Shown here one piece after another: positions 16,515 through 26,772 of a stretch of DNA of 64,000 nt; within the stretch, counting starts at the first letter, position 1, and each line of letters starts with the position of its first letter. The position numbers were made by a program, and so were the translations under genes. This DNA is from Mycolicibacterium aurum (lineage in GTDB: Bacteria > Actinomycetota > Actinomycetes > Mycobacteriales > Mycobacteriaceae). The notes beneath the pieces were generated by a model that searched no databases, was not told where the DNA came from, and worked only from the letters and a program-made list of their open reading frames with translations. The stretch is taken from assembly GCF_900637195.1 (NCBI RefSeq), contig NZ_LR134356.1:372001-436000 (forward strand), written 5' to 3'.

Positions 16515-19500
16515 GCAGGTTGATCTTCGAGCACCGGAAGCGACTTGCCGCACCGGTCGTTCGGCAGGGCACCATCACCATCGAGCCGCCTCCCGAGCTG
16601 CCGCGGGTGGTGCCGCCGTCCCTGTTGCGCCGAGCGCTGCCCTACCTGATCGTCATCCTCATCGTCGGGATGATCGTGGCCCTGGTGGCGACCGGTCTGC
16701 GGCTGATCTCACCGACCACGCTGTTCTTCCCGTTCGTCCTGCTGCTGGCGGCGACCGCGATGTATCGCGGAACCGACAACAAGATGCGCACAGAGGAAGT
16801 CGACGCCGAGCGCGCGGACTATCTGCGTTACCTGTCGGTGGTCCGGGACAACGTCCGGGCTCACGCCGACGAACAGCGTGCCGCGCTGCAGTGGTCACAC
16901 CCCGAACCAGCCGCCCTGGCAAGCATTCCGGGCACCCGCAGACAATGGGAACGCGACCCGCACGACCCGGATTTCCTGGTGCTGCGGGCCGGGCTGCATG
17001 ACCAGACCCTCGATGCCACGCTGCGGGTCAAGGACACCGCGGACGAGATCGATCTGGAACCGGTGTCGCACACCACCCTGCGTGGTCTTCTGCAGACGCA
17101 GCGCACTCTGCACCGCGCCCCATCCGGAATCGACCTCAAACGACTGGCGCGGATCACCGTCATCGGCGACGACGCCGACGTCGCAGGCGCGCTTCGGGCG
17201 TGGATCGCGCAGGCGGTGACCTGGCATGACCCCACGGTCCTCGGAATCGCCTACGCCGGAGCAGGTCTGGAATCGAATGCCTGGTCATGGTTGAAGTGGT
17301 TGCCCCACGCCGACGTGCCCGGCCAGATCGACGGCGTCGGCCCCGCCCGTTGTCTGGCCACCGGGCCCGCGGAGTTGCGCCGGCTGCTCGAGCCCGCGCT
17401 GGCCGGGCGTGGCCCGTTCGCAGGCGACGCCACGGCGAACTCCAAGCATCTGCTCATCGTGCTCGACGATCCCGACGCCGATCCCGATGATGTCGTCGGA
17501 CGCGATCTGGCCGGGGTGACGGTGATTCATCGCCGTTCCGCAGATCCCCACCGCGAGCAGTACTCGGATCCGGAGCGACCCATCCTGCGCGTCACCGGCA
17601 GCCGGATCCAGCGTTGGCAGAACGGAGCATGGGTCGCCTATGTCGATGCCGCCGACCGGCTCCGGTCCGCGGACGCGCGGCACATCGCACGACGGCTGTC
17701 TCGGTGGGATTCCAATCCCAGCCACGGGCGGTCGGCGAGCACCAGCGGGGCGGCGTTCACCACGATGCTCGGAATTCCCGACGCGTCCGCGCTCGACGTC
17801 GCCGCGCTGTGGGCGCCGCGCAACCGCGACGACGAGCTGCGGGTCCCCATCGGTGTGACATCCACCGGTGAGCCGCTGATGTTCGACCTCAAGGACGAGG
17901 CCGAAGGCGGTATGGGCCCGCACGGCCTGATGATCGGCATGACCGGTTCGGGCAAGTCCCAGACCCTGATGTCGATTCTGTTGTCGCTGTTGACGACTCA
18001 TTCCGCCGATCGCCTGATCGTGATCTATGCCGATTTCAAGGGCGAGGCGGGCGCCGACATCTTCCGTCACTTCCCCCAGGTCGTCGCCGTCATCTCCAAC
18101 ATGGCCGAAAAAAAGTCATTGGCAGACAGATTCGCCGATACCCTGCGCGGCGAGGTCGCCCGGCGCGAACAACTGCTGAAGGAGGCCGGACGCCGCGTCC
18201 AGGGCAGCGCGTTCAACTCGGTCACCGAATACGAGAATGCGATCGCGGAAGGCCACGACCTACCGCCACTGCCGACCCTGTTCGTGGTCGCCGACGAGTT
18301 CACCCTGATGCTCGCCGACCACCCCGAGTACGCCGACCTGTTCGACTACGTCGCGCGCAAGGGTCGGTCGTTCCGCATCCACATCCTGTTCGCCTCCCAG
18401 ACGCTGGACGTCGGCCGGATCAAAGACATCGACAAGAACACGTCATACCGGATCGGCCTGAAGGTGGCCAGCCCGAGTGTCTCCCGCCAGATCATCGGTG
18501 TGGAGGACGCGTATCACATCGAGTCGGGTCGGGAGCACAAGGGCATCGGCTTCCTCGTGCCCGCCCCGGGCGCCCTGCCGATCAAGTTCCGCAGCACCTA
18601 TGTCGACGGCATCTACGAGCCGCCGCGAGTGGACAGATCCGTTGTTGTGCATGCGATTCCGACACCGCAGCTGTTCAGCGCCGGCTGGGTCGACCCCGAA
18701 CCGGACACCGTCATCGTCGACGACGGCGCCGATGTCGACGTGTTGCCGCCACGCAAACTGATCGCGACGATCGGCGACCAGCTGGCCCACTATGGACCCC
18801 GTGCACCCCAGCTGTGGCTGCCCCCGCTGGAGGCGGCCATCCCGCTGCAGAATCTGCTCGAACGCTCAGGGATCGGAGCCGGACACCTGCGCTGGCCGCT
18901 CGGCGAGATCGACCGCCCGTTCGACATGCGGCGCGATCCGCTGGTGTTCGATGCGACGTCCGCGGCGGGCAACATGGTGATCCACGGTGGACCGAAGTCC
19001 GGAAAGTCCACGGCACTGCAGACATTCGTGCTCTCCGCCGCCACGCTGCACGCCCCTGGCGACGTGTCGTTCTACTGCCTCGACTACGGCGGCGGTCAAC
19101 TGCGCACCCTGGAGGATCTCGCGCACGTGGGCAGCGTGGCCTCGCCACTGGAACCGGAGCGGATCCGCCGCACATTCGGCGAGCTCGAGCAGCTGCTGCG
19201 GGCCCGGCAGAGGCACGGTGCGACCCGCAACGGCGACTACCGCGACGGCTACGGCGAGGTCTTCCTGCTGATCGACAACCTCTACGCGTTCAGCCGCGAC
19301 AACACCGACACCTTCAACACCCGGAACCCGTTGCTCGCGAGGGTGACCGAGCTTGTCAACACCGGTCTGTCCTACGGCATCCACGTCGTGATCACCACCC
19401 CGAACTGGCTCGAGGTGCCGCTGGCGATGCGCGACGGTCTCGGGCTTCGGCTGGAATTGCGGTTGCACGATTCGCACGACAGCAACGTGCGGGTGGTGGG

Positions 19501-20509
19501 GGCGCTTCGCAGGCCCGCCGACAGCGTGCCGGTCGACCAGCCCGGGCGCGGTCTCACCATGGCCGCCGAGCACTTCCTGTTCGCCCGACCGACACTCGGG
19601 TCCATCGCCGCACTCAACGCCCGTTATCCGGGACAGAGCGCGCCACCGATCCGGCTGCTGCCGACCAACCTGGCGCCGTCGGCTCTCGGGACGCTGTATC
19701 CGGCCCCGGAGCAGGTGGCCATCGGGCAGCGCGAAGAGGATCTGGCTGCGGTCACCGTCGACTTCACCGACAATCCGCTGCTGATGGTGTTCGGCGACGC
19801 CAAGACTGGCAAGACGACGTTGCTGCGCCACCTCATCCGCACCATCCGGGAGAACTCGCGTTCCGACCAGGTAGCCTTCACGGTCATCGACCGGCGTCTC
19901 CAACTGGTCGACGAGCCGATCTTCCCCGACAACGAGTACACCCCCAACATCGACCGGGTCCTGCCCGCCATGCTGGGCTTGTCATCGCTGCTCGAGAACC
20001 GAAGGCCGCCTGCGGGTCTGAGCCCGCAGGAGCTGAGTGGCTGGACGTACCGCTCAGGGAATGGGAACGGAAACGGGAACGGGAACGGCGCGGGTAACCA
20101 CCTGCACTACCTGATCATCGACGATGTCGACCAGATTCCGGATGGTCCCGCGGTCAGCGGTCCCTTCGTCGGCCAACGTCCGTGGACCGCGCTGATCGGG
20201 CTGCTGGCGCAGGCTTCCGACCTGGGTCTGCGGGTGATCGTCACTGCCAGAGCGGCCGGGTCGGCCCACGCGGTCATGACGGCCCCGCTGCTGCGCCGTC
20301 TCAACGACCTGCAGGCCACCACCCTCATGCTGTCGGGAAATCCTCAGGACAGCGGCAAGATTCGGGGGCACCGGTTCAGCCGGCTGCCCGTCGGGCGCGG
20401 CATGCTGCTCGACGCCACCGATACGCCGACGTTCGTCCAGCTTGTCAACCCCCACGCCGCCGACGGTGCGGCCGCCCAGTCGGGACGCAGCGGAAAGGAA
20501 TACAGCTGA
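16511..20509 (+). CDS. eccC3: ESX-3 FtsK/SpoIIIE-type ATPase EccC3
   Basis: The 1332-residue motor of ESX-3, close to Rv0284 in length. Two N-terminal transmembrane helices (about 43-62 and 69-85) are followed by a stalk/DUF domain and three FtsK-like ATPase domains. Their P-loops are at G476-S483 (GMTGSGKS), G826-S833 (GGPKSGKS) and G1095-T1102 (GDAKTGKT). The first is the catalytic type; the last two usually act in substrate binding and regulation. It recognises the C-terminal YxxxD/E signals of substrates such as PE5 and EsxG. A Gly/Asn repeat (GNGNGNGNG near residue 1192) lies in a loop of the third domain. ATGA overlap with eccB3 indicates coupling. Confidence 0.96.
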   Translation: MSRLIFEHRKRLAAPVVRQGTITIEPPPELPRVVPPSLLRRALPYLIVILIVGMIVALVATGLRLISPTTLFFPFVLLLAATAMYRGTDNKMRTEEVDAERADYLRYLSVVRDNVRAHADEQRAALQWSHPEPAALASIPGTRRQWERDPHDPDFLVLRAGLHDQTLDATLRVKDTADEIDLEPVSHTTLRGLLQTQRTLHRAPSGIDLKRLARITVIGDDADVAGALRAWIAQAVTWHDPTVLGIAYAGAGLESNAWSWLKWLPHADVPGQIDGVGPARCLATGPAELRRLLEPALAGRGPFAGDATANSKHLLIVLDDPDADPDDVVGRDLAGVTVIHRRSADPHREQYSDPERPILRVTGSRIQRWQNGAWVAYVDAADRLRSADARHIARRLSRWDSNPSHGRSASTSGAAFTTMLGIPDASALDVAALWAPRNRDDELRVPIGVTSTGEPLMFDLKDEAEGGMGPHGLMIGMTGSGKSQTLMSILLSLLTTHSADRLIVIYADFKGEAGADIFRHFPQVVAVISNMAEKKSLADRFADTLRGEVARREQLLKEAGRRVQGSAFNSVTEYENAIAEGHDLPPLPTLFVVADEFTLMLADHPEYADLFDYVARKGRSFRIHILFASQTLDVGRIKDIDKNTSYRIGLKVASPSVSRQIIGVEDAYHIESGREHKGIGFLVPAPGALPIKFRSTYVDGIYEPPRVDRSVVVHAIPTPQLFSAGWVDPEPDTVIVDDGADVDVLPPRKLIATIGDQLAHYGPRAPQLWLPPLEAAIPLQNLLERSGIGAGHLRWPLGEIDRPFDMRRDPLVFDATSAAGNMVIHGGPKSGKSTALQTFVLSAATLHAPGDVSFYCLDYGGGQLRTLEDLAHVGSVASPLEPERIRRTFGELEQLLRARQRHGATRNGDYRDGYGEVFLLIDNLYAFSRDNTDTFNTRNPLLARVTELVNTGLSYGIHVVITTPNWLEVPLAMRDGLGLRLELRLHDSHDSNVRVVGALRRPADSVPVDQPGRGLTMAAEHFLFARPTLGSIAALNARYPGQSAPPIRLLPTNLAPSALGTLYPAPEQVAIGQREEDLAAVTVDFTDNPLLMVFGDAKTGKTTLLRHLIRTIRENSRSDQVAFTVIDRRLQLVDEPIFPDNEYTPNIDRVLPAMLGLSSLLENRRPPAGLSPQELSGWTYRSGNGNGNGNGNGAGNHLHYLIIDDVDQIPDGPAVSGPFVGQRPWTALIGLLAQASDLGLRVIVTARAAGSAHAVMTAPLLRRLNDLQATTLMLSGNPQDSGKIRGHRFSRLPVGRGMLLDATDTPTFVQLVNPHAADGAAAQSGRSGKEYS

Positions 20510-20817
20510 TGACCCTGCGAGTAGTCCCAGAAGGTCTGACCGCGGCCGGCGCGGCCGTGGAGGCGCTGACCGCCCGGATGGCCGCCGCCCACGCCGCTGC
20601 CGCTCCGTTGGTGACCGCTGTGCTGCCGCCCGCGGCCGACGCGGTGTCACTGCAGACCGCCGCCGGATTCAGCTTCAGCGGCGCTGAGCATCAGACGGTG
20701 GCCGCCCAGGGCGTCCAGGAACTCGGCCGGTCCGGGATCGGTGTCGGTGAGTCCGCGGCCAGCTATGCCAGCGGCGACGCGATGGCCGCCTCGACCTACG
20801 TGATCGCCCGGGGCTGA
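20509..20817 (+). CDS. PE5: PE family protein PE5, ESX-3 substrate
   Basis: A 102-residue PE-only protein. It has the PE N-terminal motif in [21 protein letters not shown], two long amphipathic helices, and a C-terminal YxxxD secretion signal (SYASGD). PE proteins pair with PPE proteins as helical bundles and are secreted together. It is encoded directly before PPE4, its expected partner, and corresponds to Rv0285. GGAAAGGAA at 20491-20499 supplies the ribosome site, and TGATG overlaps the eccC3 stop. Confidence 0.93.
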   Translation: MTLRVVPEGLTAAGAAVEALTARMAAAHAAAAPLVTAVLPPAADAVSLQTAAGFSFSGAEHQTVAAQGVQELGRSGIGVGESAASYASGDAMAASTYVIARG

Positions 20818-20818
20818 C

Positions 20819-22411
20819 ATGACAGCACCGGTATGGATGGCGCTGCCGCCCGAGGTCCACTCGGCGCTGCTCAGCAGCGGCCCCGGGCCGGGCTCGCTGC
20901 TCGCGGCGGCCGGTGCCTGGCACTCGATGAGCGTCGAATACTCCGCTGCTGCAGCAGAACTCACCGGCATCCTGGCTGCTGTGCAGGCCGGCTCCTGGGA
21001 AGGTCCGAGCGCAGAGCGGTACGTCGCCGCCCACACCCCCTACCTCGCGTGGTTGGCCCAGCAGAGCGCCACCAGCGCCGCCGCCGCCGTCCAGCACGAG
21101 ACCGCGGCCGCCGCCTACTCGACCGCGGTCGCGACCATGCCCACGCTGCCGGAACTGGCGCTCAACCACACCACCCACGCCGTCCTGGTCGCGACGAACT
21201 TCCTGGGGCTCAACACCATCCCGATCGCCGTGAACGAGGCGGACTACGTCCGCATGTGGATCCAGGCGGCCACCACGATGGCGACCTACCAGGCGGTGTC
21301 GAGCGCCGCGCTCGCCGCGACGCCCGCGTCCACCCCTGCTCCGTTCGTGCTGCTACCCGGAGTCGGCGAGGCGGGCGCCGCCGCAGCCACCGGCACCGCC
21401 TTCGCGGCCCAGGCGCGAGCTGTCGAATCCGGAGCGGCACTCAATGTTTCGAACATCATCGAAGAACTGCTGAAGTTCTACGGTGAGATCCTGAGGTTCC
21501 TATTCGAGCCCATCATCAGGTTCCTGATGGACCCGATCGGCAACACGATCCAGCTGATCACCGACTTCCTCACCAACCCCCTCCAGGCACTCATCACATG
21601 GGGCCCCTTCCTCTTCGCGGTGGCCTACCAGGCCATTTCCTGGATCGGCGCCTCGATCCTGTACCCGTCGCTTCTACTGCTCCCGCTGCTGATCACGACG
21701 CTCGCGATCGTGGCGGGTGTGCTGGAGCGCCTGCTGGAACTGTTCAACCTGCCACCGGCAGAGGCTCCGGCCGAAGAGCCCGCCACCCAGTCCCCGGCGC
21801 CGGCCCGGGCCGATCAGCAGAACGTTCCCCCGGTGATGACCTCGCCCCCGGCGCCGAGCAGTGCCCCGATCTCGGCCAACACGGTCAGCACCGGAACGGC
21901 GCCCGCCCCGGGTGCGCCGGCTGCTGCCGCGGCGCCGATCGTGCCGTATGTGGTGGCGGGCCGGGACCCGGGAGAAGGCTTCTCGCCGACGGCGCGTGAC
22001 ACGACGGGGGCCAAGGCCCCGGCCGCGACCATCCCCGCGGCCGCCTCCGGTGCCGCCGCCTCCGCCGCGGCGCGGCGCAAGCGCCGCCGCAAGCAGCAGG
22101 AGGACATCAAGGGGCGCGGATTCGCCGATGCCTATCTGGACTACGAGGACGAACCGGATGTGGAGCAGCCGCCGCGGACCGAACCACGGGTCACCGCCTC
22201 CGGACGAGGCGCCGGTCCGATGGGTTTCTCCGGCACCGTCGGCACCTCCACCGACGCGGCGACGGGCCTGACCACACTCGCCGGCGACCGATACGGCGGC
22301 GGGCCCACCTCGCCCATGCTCCCCGGCACATGGGATCCGTCGGCCGACCCCGATGGCGCCGCCACCACCGACGATCCACCAGATAACCACCACCGGAAGG
22401 AAAAACCATGA
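20819..22411 (+). CDS. PPE4: PPE family protein PPE4, ESX-3 substrate
   Basis: A 530-residue PPE protein. The roughly 180-residue PPE domain opens with [15 protein letters not shown] and contains the WxG turn [12 protein letters not shown] hydrophobic middle follows (about 220-310, with strong helices such as [16 protein letters not shown]), then a long Pro/Ala-rich low-complexity tail with a basic patch ([12 protein letters not shown]). PPE4 with PE5 is secreted by ESX-3 and is required for siderophore-based iron use in M. tuberculosis. EspG3 is its expected cytosolic chaperone. The start lies one base after the PE5 stop; the stop overlaps the esxG start. Confidence 0.94.
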   Translation: MTAPVWMALPPEVHSALLSSGPGPGSLLAAAGAWHSMSVEYSAAAAELTGILAAVQAGSWEGPSAERYVAAHTPYLAWLAQQSATSAAAAVQHETAAAAYSTAVATMPTLPELALNHTTHAVLVATNFLGLNTIPIAVNEADYVRMWIQAATTMATYQAVSSAALAATPASTPAPFVLLPGVGEAGAAAATGTAFAAQARAVESGAALNVSNIIEELLKFYGEILRFLFEPIIRFLMDPIGNTIQLITDFLTNPLQALITWGPFLFAVAYQAISWIGASILYPSLLLLPLLITTLAIVAGVLERLLELFNLPPAEAPAEEPATQSPAPARADQQNVPPVMTSPPAPSSAPISANTVSTGTAPAPGAPAAAAAPIVPYVVAGRDPGEGFSPTARDTTGAKAPAATIPAAASGAAASAAARRKRRRKQQEDIKGRGFADAYLDYEDEPDVEQPPRTEPRVTASGRGAGPMGFSGTVGTSTDAATGLTTLAGDRYGGGPTSPMLPGTWDPSADPDGAATTDDPPDNHHRKEKP

Positions 22412-22701
22412 GCCTCTTGGATGCTCACATCCCGCAGATCGTGGCGTCGGAGGCGGCATTCGGCGCCAAGACGGCGCTGATGCGCAGCACCATCGCGCAG
22501 GCCGAGCAGGCGGCGCAGTCCGCGCAGGCATTCCACATGGGCGAGTCGTCGGCCGCGTTCCAGGCCGCCCACGCCCGCTTCGTGGAGGTCTCGGCGAAGG
22601 TCAACGCGCTCCTGGACATCGCGCAGGCAAACCTCGGCGACGCCGCAGGCTCCTATGTGGCCGAAGACGCCGCAGCCGCAAGCAATTACACCGCCATCTG
22701 A
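22408..22701 (+). CDS. esxG: WXG100 family effector EsxG
   Basis: A 97-residue helical-hairpin protein, identical in length to M. tuberculosis EsxG (Rv0287). It begins [19 protein letters not shown]. Like EsxG elsewhere it lacks a Trp in the turn, reading HMGESS instead. The C-terminus has the YxxxD secretion signal (SYVAED). It forms a 1:1 complex with EsxH and is exported by ESX-3. Its ATGA overlaps the PPE4 stop. A good GGAAGGAAAAA site precedes it. Confidence 0.96.
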   Translation: MSLLDAHIPQIVASEAAFGAKTALMRSTIAQAEQAAQSAQAFHMGESSAAFQAAHARFVEVSAKVNALLDIAQANLGDAAGSYVAEDAAAASNYTAI

Positions 22702-22734
22702 TCCGGCGCACCGACAGCACCAGGGAGAACCTCG

Positions 22735-23022
22735 ATGTCACAGATCATGTACAACTATCCGGCGATGCTCGCTCACGCCGGCGAGATGAACAGCTACGCG
22801 GGCGCTCTGCACGCCGTCGGCGCCGATATCGCCGCTGAGCAGGCCGCGCTGCAGAACGCCTGGCAGGGCGATACCGGCGTGATCTACCAGGCGTGGCAGG
22901 CGCAATGGAACACGAGCCTCGAGGAGCTGGTCCGGGCTTACCGGGCGATGGCCGGCACCCACGAGATGAACACCACGTCGATGGCCGCACGCGATCAGGC
23001 CGAAGGTGCGAAGTGGGGCTGA
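22735..23022 (+). CDS. esxH: WXG100 family effector EsxH
   Basis: A 95-residue WXG100 protein, beginning [16 protein letters not shown] and carrying the WQG turn at residues 43-45, matching TB10.4/EsxH (Rv0288). It pairs with EsxG. Of the four zinc ligands described for M. tuberculosis EsxH (H14, H70, H76, E77), H14, H76 and E77 are present, but residue 70 is Arg (RAYRAM). It is 33 bases after esxG with its own GGGAGAA ribosome site. Confidence 0.96.
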   Translation: MSQIMYNYPAMLAHAGEMNSYAGALHAVGADIAAEQAALQNAWQGDTGVIYQAWQAQWNTSLEELVRAYRAMAGTHEMNTTSMAARDQAEGAKWG

Positions 23023-23031
23023 TCGGTTCCA

Positions 23032-23913
23032 GTGGGCGCTAACGCCGTCGAGCTGACCGCCGACGCGGCCTGGTTCCTGGCCGATGTCCTTGGTGCCGGG
23101 TCGTTCCCCTGGGTACTGGCGATCACGCCGCCCTACAGCGATCTCGCGCATCGCGAGACATTCGAGGAGGACCAGACCGAGCAGCTGACCCGAATGGGGG
23201 TCATGAGTACCGCCCGCGAGGTGGACATCTCGGTGGCGCGGTGGATCCGGTTGGTCTGCAGGCCCACTCAGTGGCTTGAGCTCCGGTTCGTCGGTGACCG
23301 CGGGGCGATGCTGCGCGGCATCGTCGCCCGCAGTGCCGCGGGAACCGTCGTGGCGCTGCGCACCGGCGGACTGATCACCCTGACCGAGATGGACATCGAC
23401 CACCCGCATGCGCTGGTGCCGGTGCTCACCATCGGGCTGTCCGGGCAGACACCCGCCCGCTTCGAGAGCTTTGCGTTGCCTGCCCGCGTCGGCGCATCCG
23501 CCGACGATCAGATCCGCAAGGGTGCCTCGGCCCATGACCTGCTCGACTTCCTGGGTGTCCCCTCATCCGCGCGCCCCGTGGTGGTGGCCGCGTTCGAGGA
23601 GTCCCGCAGCTACGTCGAGATCGTCGCCGGAGCGCACCGTGACGGCCACCGGGTCAGCACCGACATCGGGGTCAGCATCGTCGACACCACCCTGGGCCGG
23701 GTCCTGGTCAGCCCGGCCAAAGCCTATGACGGCGAATGGATATCGACGTTCGCCCCGGGCATCCCGATGGCGATCGCGGCGGCGGTCGAGCGTCTGACCG
23801 CCGAACTGCCCGACGGCCGCTGGTTCCCCGACCAGGCGGTCACCCGAGACTTCGACGAACCCACGTCAACACGAACAGGCCAGAGAGAAGAGAAATGCCA
23901 GAGTCGGCTTTGA
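23032..23913 (+). CDS. espG3: ESX-3 PE/PPE chaperone EspG3
   Basis: A 293-residue EspG-family protein. EspG proteins bind the hydrophobic tip of their cognate PPE protein in the cytosol and keep it soluble for export, here probably PPE4. The family start VELTADAAWFLADVLGAGSFPW and the central beta-sheet segments (WLELRFVGDRGAMLRGIVARS) are recognisable. The start is GTG 23032. The 3' end overlaps the eccD3 start by 19 bases, and the extra charged C-terminal residues are probably not structural. Corresponds to Rv0289. Confidence 0.93.
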   Translation: MGANAVELTADAAWFLADVLGAGSFPWVLAITPPYSDLAHRETFEEDQTEQLTRMGVMSTAREVDISVARWIRLVCRPTQWLELRFVGDRGAMLRGIVARSAAGTVVALRTGGLITLTEMDIDHPHALVPVLTIGLSGQTPARFESFALPARVGASADDQIRKGASAHDLLDFLGVPSSARPVVVAAFEESRSYVEIVAGAHRDGHRVSTDIGVSIVDTTLGRVLVSPAKAYDGEWISTFAPGIPMAIAAAVERLTAELPDGRWFPDQAVTRDFDEPTSTRTGQREEKCQSRL

Positions 23914-25367
23914 GCACCAGTTCCGTTCTCGGTGCGGGTGGCACGGTGATGCCCATCGTGCGGGTCGCCGTCCTCACCGCGACGGTGGACGACGACGGCG
24001 CCGCGGACGGCGCGGGACGTCTCACCGAGATCGCGCTGCCCGCCGAGCTTCCCCTGCGTGAGGTCATCCCTGCTGTACAGCGCATCGTGGCGCCCTCCGA
24101 CGAAACCGTCGGGGCGGCGGAGCTGCTGAGCCTCGCGCCCATCGGTGGCGCGCCGTTCAGCCTGGACGCGACGCTGAACACGGTGGGCGTGGTCGACGGC
24201 GACCTGCTGGCGCTGCAGCCCGTCCCGTCGGGCCCGCCTGCCCCACGCATCGTCGAGGACATCGCCGACGCCGCGATGATCTTCTCGGCGGCACGCGAAC
24301 GACCCTGGGGTATCGCCCACATTCGCAACGGCGCCACCATTGCTGCCGTCGGGCTGATCCTCGTCGCGACCGCGCTGGCCGTGGCTCACCGTGCCGTCAC
24401 CGGCTCGCTGATCGGCTTGTTCGCCGTCAGCGGCGTGGCGATCGCCGCCGTCCTGGGTGCTCTGGTGGCACGGACGGGGTCACCGCGACTGGCGACCGCG
24501 CTTGCCGCCGCCGCGCTGCCGTCCGTCGCCGCCGCGTTCGCGCTGGCGGTGCCCGGCGCCTTCGGCCCCGCGAGTGTCCTGCTGGGAGCGGCGGGCGTGG
24601 CCGCCTGGTCGATCATCAGCATCACCGTCGGCGAACGCGCGGTCGCGCTCTTCACCGCCGCCGCCGCGTCGGCGCTGGGTGTGCTGTCGGCCGCTGGGGC
24701 CGCGTCGCTGTGGACGTTGGACACCGTGAGCGTGGGCTGTGGCCTGATCCTGGTGGCTCTGGTAGTCACCGTGCAGGCCGCGCAGTTGTCGGCTCTGTGC
24801 GCGCGCCTACCGGTACCCGTCATCCCCGCGCCCGGCGATCCTGCGCCGTCGGCCCCTCCGTTGCGGGTACTCGCGGATCTGCCGCGCCGCATCCGCGTCA
24901 CCGACGCGCACCAGACCGGGTTCATCGCCGCGGGCGTTCTGCTGGCGGTGGCGGGGTCGGTGATCCTGTTGTGGCCCGCCGTCACCGGTGACGGCGCAGC
25001 GTCGCCGTGGGCCTGGTATCTGGTGGTGGCCACCGCGCTCGCCGCCGCACTGCGGGCACGAGTGTGGGATTCGGTCTCCTGCAAAGCCTGGCTGCTGGGA
25101 CACGCCTACCTCGTGTCCTCGGTGCTTCTCGCGATGTTCGCGGCACACGGGAACTACGCCGCCGCCTGGTGGGCGCTGGGCGTACTGGTGGTGCTGGTGG
25201 CCGTGTGGGTTGTGGCGGCACTGAACCCGCAGATCACGCGGCCCGACAGCTATTCGCTGCCGATGCGCCGGGTGCTGGGCTTCGTGGCTGCGGCTCTCGA
25301 CGCGTCGGTGATCCCGGTGATGGCCTACCTGGTGGGACTGTTCGCGTGGGTACTGAACGGCTTCTGA
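23895..25367 (+). CDS. eccD3: ESX-3 membrane channel component EccD3
   Basis: A 490-residue protein. The N-terminal ubiquitin-like domain (about 18-115: MPIVRVAVLTATVDDDG to LLALQPVPSG) is followed by 11 hydrophobic helices filling the rest, the pattern of EccD, the most hydrophobic subunit of the type VII core complex. I start at ATG 23895 (MPESALSTSS), preceded by GAGAGAAGAG, because the longer frame runs antisense-like through espG3. A little longer than Rv0290 (472 residues) owing to the N-terminus, so an internal start at MPIV (residue 19) is possible. Confidence 0.93.
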   Translation: MPESALSTSSVLGAGGTVMPIVRVAVLTATVDDDGAADGAGRLTEIALPAELPLREVIPAVQRIVAPSDETVGAAELLSLAPIGGAPFSLDATLNTVGVVDGDLLALQPVPSGPPAPRIVEDIADAAMIFSAARERPWGIAHIRNGATIAAVGLILVATALAVAHRAVTGSLIGLFAVSGVAIAAVLGALVARTGSPRLATALAAAALPSVAAAFALAVPGAFGPASVLLGAAGVAAWSIISITVGERAVALFTAAAASALGVLSAAGAASLWTLDTVSVGCGLILVALVVTVQAAQLSALCARLPVPVIPAPGDPAPSAPPLRVLADLPRRIRVTDAHQTGFIAAGVLLAVAGSVILLWPAVTGDGAASPWAWYLVVATALAAALRARVWDSVSCKAWLLGHAYLVSSVLLAMFAAHGNYAAAWWALGVLVVLVAVWVVAALNPQITRPDSYSLPMRRVLGFVAAALDASVIPVMAYLVGLFAWVLNGF

Positions 25368-25383
25368 GCGTGGGTGCGCAGGC

Positions 25384-26772
25384 ATGGGATGTGAGTCGGT
25401 GATCCGTCGCGTGGGTACCGTGCTGGCGGTCGTCGCGGCGGTCGTCGCGGTCAGCGGACCGTCCGCCGCGGCGGTCACGCCCCCCGAGCCCGATCCGGCG
25501 GTCGCCCCGCCGACGGGCAGTGCCGGGCCCGTCGCGTCGATGACGCAGCGCAACCCCTGCACAACCGGGGGCGCCATCCCCGGCACCGATACGACGGTGC
25601 CGAGCCCGAACCAGTTGTCGCTCAACTTGTCCGAGGCCTGGCGGCACAGTCGTGGGGACGGCCAGTTGGTCGCGGTCATCGATACCGGGGTCGCGCCGGG
25701 TCCACGGCTGCCCAACGTCGAGGCCGGCGGCGACTTCATCGAGTCGGGCAACGGCCTGACAGACTGCGACGGCCACGGCACCCTGGTGGCAGGGCTCATC
25801 GCCGGACAGCCGGGTCCGGACGGGTTCTCGGGAGTCGCGCCGGCCGCGCGGATCCTGTCCATCCGGCAGTCGTCGTCCCGGTACGCCCCGAGCGATCCGG
25901 GAGAGGACCCGGTGCTCGCGCGCGCCAGCCTGGACGCGCAGACGCTGGCTCGTGCGATCGTGCGCGCCGCCGACCTGGACGCGCGCGTCATCACCATCTC
26001 CACGGTCAGCTGCATTCCCGTCGGCAAGAACTTCGACCAGAGCGAACTCGGCGCCGCCCTCCGGTACGCCGCTGTGGACAAGGACGCCGTGATCATCGCT
26101 GCGGCAGGAGATTCCGGTGACGCCGGCGCGGGTGCCGCGTGCGAGTCCAACCCCCTGTCCGATCCCGCGCTGCCTTCGGACCCCCGCAACTGGTCTGGTG
26201 TGGCCACCCTGTCCGTTCCCGGCTGGTGGCAGCAGTACGTGCTGTCGGTGGGTTCGCTGGGGCCCGGTGGGCAGCCCTCCCCGTTCACCATGGCCGGACC
26301 GTGGCTCGGGATCGGCGCACCGGGAGAGAACATCACGTCGGTGAGCAACGACGCGGCAGGCGGCCTGGCCAACGGGCTGCCCGGCGCCGACCAGCAGCTG
26401 GTCCCCATCAGCGGCACCGGTTACGCGTCGGCCTATGTGTCAGGCGTTGCGGCGTTGGTGCGCAGCAGGTTTCCCGAACTCACCGCCCCGCAGGTGGTGG
26501 ACCGTCTCACCGGGACCGCGCACGCCGCCGCCCGCTCACCGTCAAACCTGGTCGGTGCCGGCAGCGTCGATCCCGTGGCGGCGCTGACGTGGAACGTACC
26601 TGCCGGCCCCGACGCCGATTCCGCGGCTGCCACGCAGGTCGCTGCTCCGGCATTGCCTGCGCCGCAGGATCCGCTGCCACGCGTCGTCGCGTTCGCGGGC
26701 ACCGCGGTTCTGGCACTCGTCGCGCTGGCTGCGCTCCTGTGGAACAGAAATCGAAAGGACACCCGGTCATGA
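25384..26772 (+). CDS. mycP3: Mycosin MycP3, subtilisin-like, with substituted active-site residues
   Basis: A 462-residue ESX-3 mycosin: signal peptide (about 1-30), N-terminal extension with a Cys-containing loop, subtilase domain, and a C-terminal transmembrane helix (about 433-454) ending RNRKDTRS. The catalytic Asp (D100 in VIDTG) and His (H131 in DGHGT) are present. At the serine position, where mycosins read GTSxA, this sequence reads SGTGYASAYVSG, with Gly346 (codon GGT, 26419-26421). The oxyanion-hole Asn of AAAGN reads Asp243 (GAT at 26110-26112). It therefore looks proteolytically inactive. Mycosins also stabilise the type VII complex independently of proteolysis, which would explain retention. 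The start could also be GTG 25399. Confidence 0.93.
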   Translation: MGCESVIRRVGTVLAVVAAVVAVSGPSAAAVTPPEPDPAVAPPTGSAGPVASMTQRNPCTTGGAIPGTDTTVPSPNQLSLNLSEAWRHSRGDGQLVAVIDTGVAPGPRLPNVEAGGDFIESGNGLTDCDGHGTLVAGLIAGQPGPDGFSGVAPAARILSIRQSSSRYAPSDPGEDPVLARASLDAQTLARAIVRAADLDARVITISTVSCIPVGKNFDQSELGAALRYAAVDKDAVIIAAAGDSGDAGAGAACESNPLSDPALPSDPRNWSGVATLSVPGWWQQYVLSVGSLGPGGQPSPFTMAGPWLGIGAPGENITSVSNDAAGGLANGLPGADQQLVPISGTGYASAYVSGVAALVRSRFPELTAPQVVDRLTGTAHAAARSPSNLVGAGSVDPVAALTWNVPAGPDADSAAATQVAAPALPAPQDPLPRVVAFAGTAVLALVALAALLWNRNRKDTRS

